Shown: one piece after another, positions 46,177 through 54,686 of the stretch
Layout: every line of letters begins with the position of its first letter
How positions within the stretch are numbered: the stretch's first letter is position 1
Assembly (NCBI GenBank): GCA_009731375.1
Contig: BJOX01000045.1
Span: 34,095-88,780, forward strand
DNA: 54,686 nt
Origin: Paulinella micropora
Lineage: Eukaryota > Cercozoa > Imbricatea > Euglyphida
Direction of reading: 5' to 3'
Notes under the pieces: generated by a model
The model's database searches: none
What the model was told of the DNA's origin: nothing
The model's input: only the letters and a program-made list of their open reading frames with translations
Made by a program: the position numbers and the translations under genes

Positions 46177-49100
46177 AGAAAAACAAAGGGGACCCTAAAA
46201 GGGGTAGGCAGCCGTACGGAAATTACGGGCATCGTCACATTAATTTTCAAATTGAAATCCGGTCGAGTATATCGTGCGGACCTCTATGTTGTCCCCGATT
46301 ACCACGGTTCAATCCTGCTGTCGTATGACCAATTGGCTACGATGGGGGCTGTGATCGATTGCGCCGCACGGCGGGTGATTTATGGAGTGAAGAATGGAGA
46401 GGAGGAGGATATTAATCCGATGACTGCTACTGACTCATACGAGGCTTTTGAGCTGAGTCTAGCAACGGAGAGGAAAAAGTTGGCCTTCGTACATGAGGCA
46501 ACTGAAGCCTATGTACACCCCTATGTCACAGTGCCGGAGGAACTGACCTGGACCGACAATTGGGAGACGGAGATGCAGGCGTATACGGTTACGATTCCCG
46601 CATGGGACAGAAAGTCTATTGATGACTTAGTCGTAGCGCGTAATGAGGAGATAATATGTGTTGCGAAACAGTGCCCGTCGTTGGCCAGATTCGCAGAAGG
46701 TGGCGGGGCAGATGTCCATATTACTAATGGCTACTGTTACCATGCGAAGGTGTCAGATGAGAAGAGAGAGGCGTTTGTGCCAAGGAGGAAGGGGCGTATC
46801 CCCGATACTCCAGCGGATGACATTAAAACTTTTATCACGAACTTTTGGGGCGATGTGCCTACCTGGCCGCGCTCATTAACTGAAGTGAAAAAGTGTCTAC
46901 GGACTCTATTTGAGAGTAACAAGCCGTATACTGTCATTCTGCCATACAATGAGAAGGCGATCTGGGCACAGGAGATAAGGGACCGGCTTATTGATCATCC
47001 TATACCTGTTCCTTCTCGCAAGCAACAGTTAGTGGTGGCTTGTCGACTCGGGTCTCGGGAGCAGAGCAGTGCATACAAGCAAAAGCTCAGAGCCCAGGAC
47101 AAGTTGAAATTGATACCTCAAGCTTTCACATGCTTTGATGGTTTCTACACCCGTAAGGCTCCGATACAATACGCGAACCTTATTGATATGCTTGTCGGGC
47201 TGGGTCATGATGATGAGCCGGACACAGTCACGTATGAAAGAACGGGACTAGACGATTTGTCCGAGGAAGATTTGAGTTTGGAGGAGGACTTAGCGCCCCT
47301 CAAGGAGCATAAGAAGATGTCGGAGGAAGATTTCCAAGCGGCGGCGCGGAAAATTTTAGAAGAAGGAGTGGGTTCGGAGAGAGAGAAGGCGTTTCTCAAA
47401 GCTAAGATGGAGGCGTACAGAGAAATTTTCGACCCTCCTCGGGCAGGTGGTGTAAAGTCGGATGACTTCACTGCTGTCATTTACAAGATACCGGGTGCGG
47501 AGCCATCTCCGGCACCACGGAGGGCAAATTTGAGCATACATGAGGCAAAAATAGCGGAGGAGAATGTGAGACAGTTGCTCGATGAGGACTTTATTGAGAG
47601 ATCTACATCTCCAATTGTCTCTCAACCGAAAATCGTCCCTAAGCCAGGAGGAGAATGGCGCTTGACGATCAATTATGCCCGTGTGAATAAGGTGCTAGAG
47701 GAAGAGAGAAATCCTCTGCCGACCTTAGAAGAAGGCAGAAGGGTGCTGCGGAATGCTAAATTCTATTCGGTCATTGACCTTAAGAACGGCTTCTGGCAGA
47801 TACCACTGGACGAGAAATCCAGATGGCTGACTGCATTCGTTGTGGGTATGGAAATATACCAGTGGAAGGTGCTTCCAATGGGACTCAAACAGGCCCCGGG
47901 GCTCTTTCAGAAGGCGATGCAGAAGATGTTGAGCGGTCAATATGACGACCAGTCGGAGGATGGTTTTATGAGAAGGAGAGGACAGAAGGCGGGAGAATAT
48001 GCATTTTGTTACATCGATGACATCATCGTATACTCTAACACAATGGAAGAGCATATCGATCACTTGTCAGATGTCTTCAGGCGCATCGGAGCTTTTGGCC
48101 TGAAATGCAACCTAAAGAAATGTCAGCTTGCCAGGACAAGTGTGACGTATTTGGGTTACGAGATTTCTCATAATAGGGTCTCGATATCGCGCGAAAAGAG
48201 GGAGGAGATCATGAGTAGACAGTTGCCAAAGAATCGCACGGAGTTACACTCTTTTCTTGCGATGGCACAGTACTACAGCCAGTTCATACCCGATTGGGGT
48301 GCAACTCGGGCTAAGCTGGAGAAGATGATTGATTTTGGAGACTTTGAGAAGTGGGATGAGGAGGCTTTGCAGGCGTTTAATACGCTCAAAGATATCATTT
48401 ATAAAGATCCCAAGGACGGCGGATTAGTACTTATGATGCCCGACTTTACGAAACCGTTCGTAGTCGACACGGATGCATCTAAGTTTGCGATTGGCGCGGT
48501 GCTGCAACAAGAAGATGAGGAGAAAAAGTTGCGCCCGATCATGTTTATTAGTAGAAAGCTGTGTGCGGCGGAGCGAAATTACTGCACGCGACAGAGGGAG
48601 GCGTTGGCAGTAGTATGGGCTCTCAAGAGGCTCAGAGAATACTTGTGGGGAGGACCTCTATTCACGGTTAGGACCGATCATCACAACCTTCTTTGGTTGA
48701 TGAATCATGAACAAACCGGCCGTTTGGCGCGGTGGCAAGCTTTCTTGTCATGTTTCAATTTCACGATGGTCTACTTACCGGGAAAGCGAAACGTAGTCGC
48801 TGATAGCCTTTCCAGGCTAGAGTTTCAGTCGGAGGTGTCGGCTCTCGTATCATCAGTGGAGATGATGGACCTGTCCACGGACAAGGTATACGAGGTGAGC
48901 CACATAGAGGCGATGCAGATGGCAAGAGGCGTTCGTTATGACCGCACGGGTCTACGATATAGTCCTCAAGGCCCGGAGCATGGCATATGCTGTGAGGCGC
49001 ATGTTCTCGAAGACGCTGAGTGGTCTTATGAGGCATACGAGAACGCGAAGGCGAATATAAAAGAAGAGGAGGAGACGACTGAGGTCTGTACTGAACCTCC

Positions 49101-51348
49101 ACAGGAAAATCGAAGCGAGCTTGATGAAGACCCGGAAAGGGTAGGAGTAAGGTTGGAGGACGGTACTATTCATATCGCCTCGCCTACCGCGTGGAGGCAG
49201 CAACAGGCGACGGATCCGGAGTTCAAGGAGCTCATAACGTTATACAAGAACCCTAATGAGCTTAAAAAGACTCCACAGATCAAAGATCAGATGAAGGAGA
49301 TGGCGTGGAGAGATGGGCTATTGTGGTACAAGGGCCAGCATGGCAAATTTGCATCACAGCCTGACAAATGGACTCTCTGGGTACCAGAGAAGTTGAGGCG
49401 CTTTATATATGTCGCAGCCCATAACTGCCCCTTACTGGCACATCCGGGTCGACAAAGAACTCATTGGTTCATAGCGAGGCGATTTTGGTGGAAAGGGATG
49501 AAGGAGGAGATAGACAGGGAAGTGGACGCATGCATCCCATGCAAAACCACAAAGACACCGCTGAAGGCGAACTTTGGCCTGATCGGTACATTCCCGTTAC
49601 ACGCCGGGATGTTTGAATTTTTACACATCGATCATGTGGGACCTTTCCCCGAATCGGCAGAAGGGTACAGATACCTTCTTACCGCAATAGATCGAGCCAC
49701 CAATTATGTCTGGGTTGTTCCTGTTAAGGACGCTACAGGCAAGACAACTGCGGAGGCTCTGATCGATAGGATCGTCTCGCAGATCGGAGTGCCCAGAAAG
49801 ATATGTTCTGATCGAGGTTCTGACTTTAATAATGAAGTCATCGACAGACTATCTAAGTACTACGGGATGAAATGGCAATATGTTACTGCCTATAACCCGA
49901 GAGCGAATGGCAAGATCGAGCGGGTACATAGACCTCTCAAAGCCTCGCTTAAGATGTACTGTATGAAGAAGGAGAATCAGAGAGCCTGGGTGGAGGCAGC
50001 ACCTTCATTTGCCTTTGCAATGAACTGTCTACCCTCATCGGCATTAGGAGGAGCCAGGAGCTCAGTCTCGCCATATCAATTGGTTTACGGCCGAGAGCCT
50101 AATATCCCAACCTCACTTCTGCATCCAAAAGACACTTGGGCAGATGAGGATGAGTTGTTCGGGATGAGACTAAGAGCGAAGATGGAGGCGGAACAAATAG
50201 TTGCGGCGCACAGGGAGGCGGAGCGCAGAAAGACTGACGCACAAGGAGTGCGACAAGCGCACTTAGATCAAGTCCGTTTCCAGGTTGGGGATATTGTACT
50301 CTTGTACCATCCTCAAGTCCCTAAGGGGGTTAGCTCTAAGCTGTTTACCCACTGGAAAGGACCATACCAGATCATGGAACAGATGGGACCTCTGAATTAT
50401 AAGATCAGGGGTAGAGGGAAGGTGCAGATTGTGAATGTTCGAAGGCTGATCAAATATGACCCCTTCTTACTTGAGGATGAATCCGTTGAGGAGGCGTTGA
50501 AACGGATGAAGGAGGACTTCAAAGAGGTACCGCCTATACAGAAGGAGGATACCTTAGAGGAGGAGAATGCCTATCGGGCACCGGTCACGGAGAAGGAGGA
50601 GACCGAGAAGGAGAGTAAGGAAGACTCAAACCGCAAAAGCGCGGCGGGGACTCAGTCTAAAGCCCCCATAGTCCGCGGCGGTACGAAGGAGAAGTTCACG
50701 GAGGCGCAGAGGAGGAGAGCGCAAAACGATCTCATCTTCGACCAACCGAGGAAGGTGGCAAGGTCGACGCGAGCGACGGATGTCCATGGAGGAGGAGGGG
50801 AGAAGGACACTAACCCGAACGCGGGTAATGTGGACATTCGACATGTGCGATGGAAGGAAGGAGAGGCGATTGCGGCCATCAAGTGGGTCCGAGACGCTTT
50901 TTATCTGTTGAGACCGGCAGAATCTCATGTTGCCGATGACACTCTCTCAGATCTTTATCTCATGCGAGCTGTGGCGGTCCCGCAGACTACACGGGCAGCA
51001 CGGACATCGAAGAGATCCTTAGCAGCAAAAACGATACAACCGGTACTCCATTTTTGGAGAAGCATGGACCCTGTTGAGGATCCAAAAGCTAGACAATATT
51101 TACCGGTGTACAAAGACGCGAAAAAACTCGAGACATGGGATGATACTATTACCCTTCGAGACAAAGACCACACTGCGTGGACTATTCAGTCACTGCCTAG
51201 AGGAGTGCTTGACATTCCTTTTGACTTATCTTTGGGCGCCATCCCTAACAAAATATGGGACATTCTGGAGGAGTCGAAGTTTGACTTGACTTTTGTTGGC
51301 GGCCCGCCACCTGGCAAAGGGGTTCGCGCAAGGCGACGAAGGCAGTAA
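46147..51348 (+). CDS. pol: Element B Pol: protease tail, connector, RT, RNase H, integrase, C-terminal extension
   Basis: The frame opens at 46147 with no ATG at its start and runs 1.73 thousand codons to TAA. In order: protease C-half (DLYVVPDYHGSILLSYDQL); connector (DRLIDHPIPVP, RLGSREQSSAYKQKL); RT with RLTINYARVNKV, YSVIDLKNGFWQIPL, LPMGLKQAPGLFQ and YIDD at 48010-48021; RNase H with DTDASKFAIGAVLQQ and TDHHNLLWLM; tether LPGKRNVVADSLSRL; integrase zinc finger AAHNCPLLAHPGRQRTH...CIPC; DDE core LHIDHVGPF, SDRGSDF, NPRANGKIERVHR; GPY module HWKGPYQIMEQMGPLNYKI; acidic spacer; and the extension ending VGGPPPGKGVRARRRRQ. This is the RT-RH-IN order of Ty3/gypsy. All enzymatic motifs look intact. 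Confidence 0.9.
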   Translation: MVTGWVDKNIRKTKGTLKGVGSRTEITGIVTLIFKLKSGRVYRADLYVVPDYHGSILLSYDQLATMGAVIDCAARRVIYGVKNGEEEDINPMTATDSYEAFELSLATERKKLAFVHEATEAYVHPYVTVPEELTWTDNWETEMQAYTVTIPAWDRKSIDDLVVARNEEIICVAKQCPSLARFAEGGGADVHITNGYCYHAKVSDEKREAFVPRRKGRIPDTPADDIKTFITNFWGDVPTWPRSLTEVKKCLRTLFESNKPYTVILPYNEKAIWAQEIRDRLIDHPIPVPSRKQQLVVACRLGSREQSSAYKQKLRAQDKLKLIPQAFTCFDGFYTRKAPIQYANLIDMLVGLGHDDEPDTVTYERTGLDDLSEEDLSLEEDLAPLKEHKKMSEEDFQAAARKILEEGVGSEREKAFLKAKMEAYREIFDPPRAGGVKSDDFTAVIYKIPGAEPSPAPRRANLSIHEAKIAEENVRQLLDEDFIERSTSPIVSQPKIVPKPGGEWRLTINYARVNKVLEEERNPLPTLEEGRRVLRNAKFYSVIDLKNGFWQIPLDEKSRWLTAFVVGMEIYQWKVLPMGLKQAPGLFQKAMQKMLSGQYDDQSEDGFMRRRGQKAGEYAFCYIDDIIVYSNTMEEHIDHLSDVFRRIGAFGLKCNLKKCQLARTSVTYLGYEISHNRVSISREKREEIMSRQLPKNRTELHSFLAMAQYYSQFIPDWGATRAKLEKMIDFGDFEKWDEEALQAFNTLKDIIYKDPKDGGLVLMMPDFTKPFVVDTDASKFAIGAVLQQEDEEKKLRPIMFISRKLCAAERNYCTRQREALAVVWALKRLREYLWGGPLFTVRTDHHNLLWLMNHEQTGRLARWQAFLSCFNFTMVYLPGKRNVVADSLSRLEFQSEVSALVSSVEMMDLSTDKVYEVSHIEAMQMARGVRYDRTGLRYSPQGPEHGICCEAHVLEDAEWSYEAYENAKANIKEEEETTEVCTEPPQENRSELDEDPERVGVRLEDGTIHIASPTAWRQQQATDPEFKELITLYKNPNELKKTPQIKDQMKEMAWRDGLLWYKGQHGKFASQPDKWTLWVPEKLRRFIYVAAHNCPLLAHPGRQRTHWFIARRFWWKGMKEEIDREVDACIPCKTTKTPLKANFGLIGTFPLHAGMFEFLHIDHVGPFPESAEGYRYLLTAIDRATNYVWVVPVKDATGKTTAEALIDRIVSQIGVPRKICSDRGSDFNNEVIDRLSKYYGMKWQYVTAYNPRANGKIERVHRPLKASLKMYCMKKENQRAWVEAAPSFAFAMNCLPSSALGGARSSVSPYQLVYGREPNIPTSLLHPKDTWADEDELFGMRLRAKMEAEQIVAAHREAERRKTDAQGVRQAHLDQVRFQVGDIVLLYHPQVPKGVSSKLFTHWKGPYQIMEQMGPLNYKIRGRGKVQIVNVRRLIKYDPFLLEDESVEEALKRMKEDFKEVPPIQKEDTLEEENAYRAPVTEKEETEKESKEDSNRKSAAGTQSKAPIVRGGTKEKFTEAQRRRAQNDLIFDQPRKVARSTRATDVHGGGGEKDTNPNAGNVDIRHVRWKEGEAIAAIKWVRDAFYLLRPAESHVADDTLSDLYLMRAVAVPQTTRAARTSKRSLAAKTIQPVLHFWRSMDPVEDPKARQYLPVYKDAKKLETWDDTITLRDKDHTAWTIQSLPRGVLDIPFDLSLGAIPNKIWDILEESKFDLTFVGGPPPGKGVRARRRRQ

Positions 51349-52130
51349 GTGACATTTTTTTCTTTTATCACGCGTCGGACATTGAAAGCTGCATGTGGAT
51401 TAATCTCATAGTGCCCATGTCAGATCATGTCTTATTAAAATGTTTTTATACCATTGTTGTTACTTGGCATTTTTATCGCAACATATGAGTGCGAGGGTCA
51501 ATCGGCAAATGGATACGACACCGTATAAGGGGATCGCTTGTGAGTTTAGCGATGGTGTTCCTGGTACGACCCTGCTTCAAGTATCCAGGGTGATGTTCTC
51601 AAAAAATGTTCTCATAGTAGACATATTAAATTTTTTTCTTTGGATATACTTAATATCGTCATACCAGCACGGTCCGTCTCTACTTGTGTCGGCATATCGC
51701 ATGGTCGGGCTCACTCACCCCGGCTTTGGATATAGTTATTAGGTCTGGCCCCCTAGTACTATATTAAGGTAACCGATTGAATACAAGGGTATGTTATTAA
51801 AAGACAATGTATTTACTGATCGGAAGTGTTTTTGGAGAAGGAGAAAAATTATAACGCTGCTTTTATTGCAATAGTAATACTATTTGTTCTTGACATACTG
51901 CCTCAGAATTAAGTTACGGGGGGGACAACAAGTGTGGAAGGAGGAGTTTTTATTTACAAAAACGAGGCTGGAGATTTATAGTTGACTCGTGTCTGGCGTA
52001 TGCGTTTTATATATCCACTGCACCGTCTATCCGTGGGTTAATGCACTTAGTTGCGACACCCCGTAGCGTTTGTGCAGAAAAGAAATCGGCATTTATATGA
52101 CGAAAATATTGCATATTTCCGTCATAAAAA
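51349..52130. other. Element B 3' region
   Basis: About 0.8 kb. A 100-codon frame at 51440-51742 includes a hydrophobic stretch VLIVDILNFFLWIYLISSY but has no other support. No homologue of the large extra ORF of element A. Confidence 0.5.
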
Positions 52131-52143
52131 CGGGAAGGGGTAC
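52129..52143 (+). promoter_or_regulatory. Element B polypurine tract
   Basis: CGGGAAGGGGTAC directly precedes the TG of the 3' LTR. Confidence 0.65.
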
Positions 52144-52388
52144 TGTAGGCATCACCCCCGGATAGCTGGTAAAAAGTACACTTTTTCTGGTGTCAGGTGC
52201 ACCTAGTTTTTCCCATTATTTTCAATATCGTTTGGCCGGATTTGACCTAATGCCATTTTAACCTTGGTCTGTTGCCGTTTTCTTTTCGGCTTCACTGAGC
52301 TAATATAACGAGACATCATTCTCTTTTGGGGATTTGTGTCTGGTTGTATTACCGACTTTTTATTGAGCTATCTTCGGGGATTGTAACA
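52144..52388 (+). repeat. Element B 3' LTR
   Basis: TGTAGGCATCACC ... TTGTAACA, 245 bp. Confidence 0.9.
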
Positions 52389-52560
52389 TTGTTACCGTTA
52401 CTACATATATTACTTGAATAAAATACTTACCACTTCACCAATTTCAAGTAAATCCGTTTCCCGTTGCAGTTACTACATATTACTTGAACAAAATGCTTAC
52501 CACTTCCCAATTTCAAGTAAATCCGTTTCCCGTTACCGTTACTACATATTACTTGAAACC
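52389..52560. repeat. Tandem repeat, unit about 65-68 bp, 2.5 copies
   Basis: GTTACTACATATTACTTGAA, then CTTACCACTTC, then AATTTCAAGTAAATCCGTTTCCCGTT repeats (shown here by blocks). A diverged piece of the same unit lies left of element B at about 41957-41999. Confidence 0.8.
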
Positions 52561-52804
52561 ATTGAAAGTACTCATGAAGTTACCTGAATCCAGTAAAATT
52601 AGGTATACGTAACTTTGAGCAACTCAGCATGCTCATCTATGGAGGCCTTTACCGACTCCTTTCAGAGTCCACCGGTTCTGTATCGTACAGTTACCAAAGT
52701 AACTAGAGTAACAAGCCTTGATCTAGGTCTGAAATTGCGGGTTACGGCGGGTTACGCTACCATATGTGACAAGAGGCAGTCAGGCCGAGACTGTTGCTCC
52801 CGAA
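52561..52804. other. No recognisable feature
   Basis: Mixed sequence with a short 68-codon frame and no other support. Confidence 0.4.
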
Positions 52805-53083
52805 GGGGCCCCGCGGCCTAGAGCGGCCGCCGGAGGCGAATTTTTTTCGGATTCATTATGAAAAATATATGAATTTTATTTCCGAATACTGCTAAGTTGT
52901 TGTTGTTGAATTGTTGTTGTTGAATTGTTGTTGTTGAATTGTTGTTGTTGTTGTTGTTGTTGTTAGTTGTTGTTGTTAGATTGTTGATGTTGTTGCTGAT
53001 GTTGTTGTTGTCATACATGTTGTTGCTGTTGTGTATGTTGTTGTTGTTGTACATGTTGTTGTTGTATATGTTGTTGTTGTATA

Positions 53084-53114
<31 letters not shown>

Positions 53115-53495
53115 CGTGTTTGTGTTTGTGTTGGTGTTGTTGTTGTTGTTTATCTAGTTTATTCTCCGCAGGAGTGCCCCGCGGCCTAGAGCGGCCGCCG
53201 GAGGGTAATTTTTTTTTTGGATTCGTTACGAACAATAGGGAAATTTCTATTCCAAATGTTGTTGTTGTTGTGGTTGTTGTTGTTGTACATGTTGTTGTTG
53301 TTGTTGTTGTTGTTGTTGTCGTCGTCGTCGTCGTCGTACATGTCGTTGTCGTTGTTGTCGTTGTCGTCGTCGTCGTTGTTGTTGTTCTTTTTGGAGTTGT
53401 TGTTGTTGTTGTTGTTGTTGTTGTTGATGTTGATGTTGTTGTTGTTGCTGTCAAGTTGTTGTTGATGGTGGTGGTGGCGGTGTTGTAATTGTAAC
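52805..53495. repeat. Two direct copies of a repeat with (GTT)n tails
   Basis: CCCCGCGGCCTAGAGCGGCC GCCGGAGG begins copies at 52808 and 53175. Each continues with a T-run, GGATTC-TTA-GAA and a roughly 60-bp body, then a GTT array (52892-53150, 53258-53490). The head-plus-tail repeat suggests retroposition or unit duplication. Leu, Val or Asn/Thr open frames are artefacts. Confidence 0.75.
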
Positions 53496-54334
53496 AATCA
53501 TTGTCTGCTTTGACTGTAATTTGTCGTGCCAAAATTCGGTGAAAAATGAAAGACAAAAATAATTCAGTGAAAGTTGTAATAACTGTGAGTTTGCGGACGA
53601 TTAGTTTCCTTTTCACCGTGTTCTCAAAAGTCTCCCCACTTTTTCGCCGGGGTGGGTACAGGGTAGCGCGGGTCCTGGATCAAGGTTTGAGTAAGGGAAG
53701 GCAATTTAACTAGTTTAAGGGTTAATAATTGTCCAGATTGTGTGATTTGTGAGAACGACACGCGACAAAACTAAGATACGCGTTACTTAACTAAGGTAGT
53801 ACTTAAGGTAGAGGTAAATGGAATGACTGTCTAGACTGTATCCCCAGTTACTGTAGAAATTTCTTCTTAATACTGCCACTAGAGTGGCAAAGTAGAAGTC
53901 TAAGTGGAATTTGTATTATCCGTCCTTATGACAAATCAAACTACCCAAGTAACGGTAACTCCATGAGCAGCCATACACTCAAGAATTGTTCAGAAATTGA
54001 GCAGCCGGATAAGAAAATTACTGCATTGTGAATAGCAAGGGCAAAAGTTTTTGAATAAAGTAGCCACACTGGTCCCAGATGTCACTCGTTCGCGTTGTGC
54101 CAAACGAATGTGGGGACACCAGCGAGCAAATAAAGTGTGGCAAAAAGCCAGTGATGCCATGAGTATGAGGCGAGCAAACCCTCTGAAGTAGAAACATTAA
54201 TATTCTGTGATTTCTGAATTTCAAGCAATTCAAAGTTTTTTGTGCGTTTGTAGTTGTTGTCGATCAAAGTACATTCTAGTTGTGTGTGTGTGTGTGAGAG
54301 ATCTTGTGTGTGTGTGTTTGTTTGTAGGTCTCTA

Positions 54335-54366
<32 letters not shown>

Positions 54367-54686
54367 TCTCTCTCTCTCACACACTCTCTCTCTGTCTTCT
54401 TCTTCTTCTTCATTTTTATTGAGAGAATAATTTTACAATTGGACTCAGGGAACGTCCACGTGAAAAGTATAGCTAGTAAGTTATACCTTTATCTAAGGTG
54501 GAAACCTAGTTATTCAGTACTAGTTGAGCGTATTAAGGAAGATATCGATATTAAATTAGTATTCAGCTGCTCAGTATTAATATTATATTATAGTTATTAA
54601 AATTAATATTTCTGTTTAGATATATTGTGCGGTGATATTAATATTATGTTGTTATGTTATGTATATATGTTATTGTAAAGGTGTAG
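53496..54686. other. No recognisable gene; (GT)n, (TC)n and (TTC)n tracts at 54282-54410
   Basis: About 1.2 kb with short frames only. Microsatellites occur near 54282-54410 and AT-rich sequence after 54500. Confidence 0.5.

Larger units (their letters stand above)
42002..52388 (+). mobile_element. LTR retrotransposon B (Ty3/gypsy type), full span
   Basis: 10.4 kb with LTRs 42002-42248 and 52144-52388 that differ by about three substitutions and two one-base indels, so it is young. The order is leader, gag, protease remnant, connector, RT, RNase H, integrase, extension, 3' region. It lacks the extra ORF of element A. A candidate 5-bp duplication TTACC is present on both flanks but two or three bases at the left junction do not fit neatly. 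Confidence 0.9.

Noticed and set aside
51440-51742. A small membrane protein gene in element B
   Set aside because: One hydrophobic stretch in a 100-codon frame of AT-rich 3' sequence is weak evidence, and there is no counterpart in element A.
52890-53500. Asn/Thr/His- or Val-rich proteins on either strand
   Set aside because: They are produced by (GTT)n and (GTC)n arrays with no splice or start support.

Overview
The window is nuclear eukaryotic DNA. It has GT-AG spliced exons, very large di- to pentanucleotide microsatellite arrays, an interstitial TTAGGG tract, tRNA-derived and palindromic short transposons, and two large Ty3/gypsy-type LTR retrotransposons. I cannot name the organism. 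Nothing here is bacterial, and no rRNA gene or functional tRNA gene is visible. Five N gaps (7860-8138, 22532-22681, 24044-24053, 29393-29402, 30587-30596) mark a scaffolded draft assembly.

Left part (about 1.2-21.1 kb, plus strand). Most open frames here are microsatellite translations, but a split gene can be followed through them because splice sites and codon phases agree from exon to exon. It encodes a protein with two pleckstrin-homology (PH) domains that resemble each other. PH1 is built from exons at 2737-4345 and PH2 from exons at 14705-20010. Between them lie RSxSxP-containing repeats, an Asn/Asp/Ser/Pro homopeptide exon, proline-rich exons and a short coiled-coil-like exon. The gene ends at a TAG at 21068-21070. 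Many exons sit in tandem arrays of near-copies separated by microsatellites: (ATCT)n, (ACTC)n, (ACAT)n, (ACTT)n. Introns also hold a three-copy family of roughly 150-bp palindromes, a two-copy terminal-inverted-repeat element, tRNA-like and other SINE-like repeats, a fold-back element and an internal telomere tract.

Middle (21.1-24.06 kb). A duplicated terminal exon is followed by two direct copies of a roughly 500-bp repeat whose minus-strand reading ends in (ATT)n. Next come a reverse copy of the tRNA-like SINE, trinucleotide arrays and about 1 kb in which I see nothing.

Element A (24059-41771, about 17.7 kb including a 1.74-kb insertion) is a decayed Ty3/gypsy element. It has LTRs of about 360 bp, a frameshifted gag, a pol with a canonical DTG protease followed by broken RT, RNase H and integrase, and, unusually, an intact 680-codon extra ORF downstream of pol with an N-terminal membrane segment. 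A 1,741-bp TA-flanked insertion interrupts pol between protease and RT. Element B (42002-52388, 10.4 kb) is a younger relative with LTRs of about 246 bp, an intact gag with a CCCH zinc finger, and a 5.2-kb pol frame (RT, RNase H, integrase). Its protease segment has lost DTG and is separated by a UGA and a frameshift. Gag and the start of Pol share one frame across a UGA-CGG stop. Both elements carry the same unrecognised C-terminal extension after the integrase GPY-type module.

Right end (52389-54686). Two and a half copies of a tandem repeat into which element B inserted, two copies of a repeat with (GTT)n tails, and about 1.1 kb without recognisable genes.
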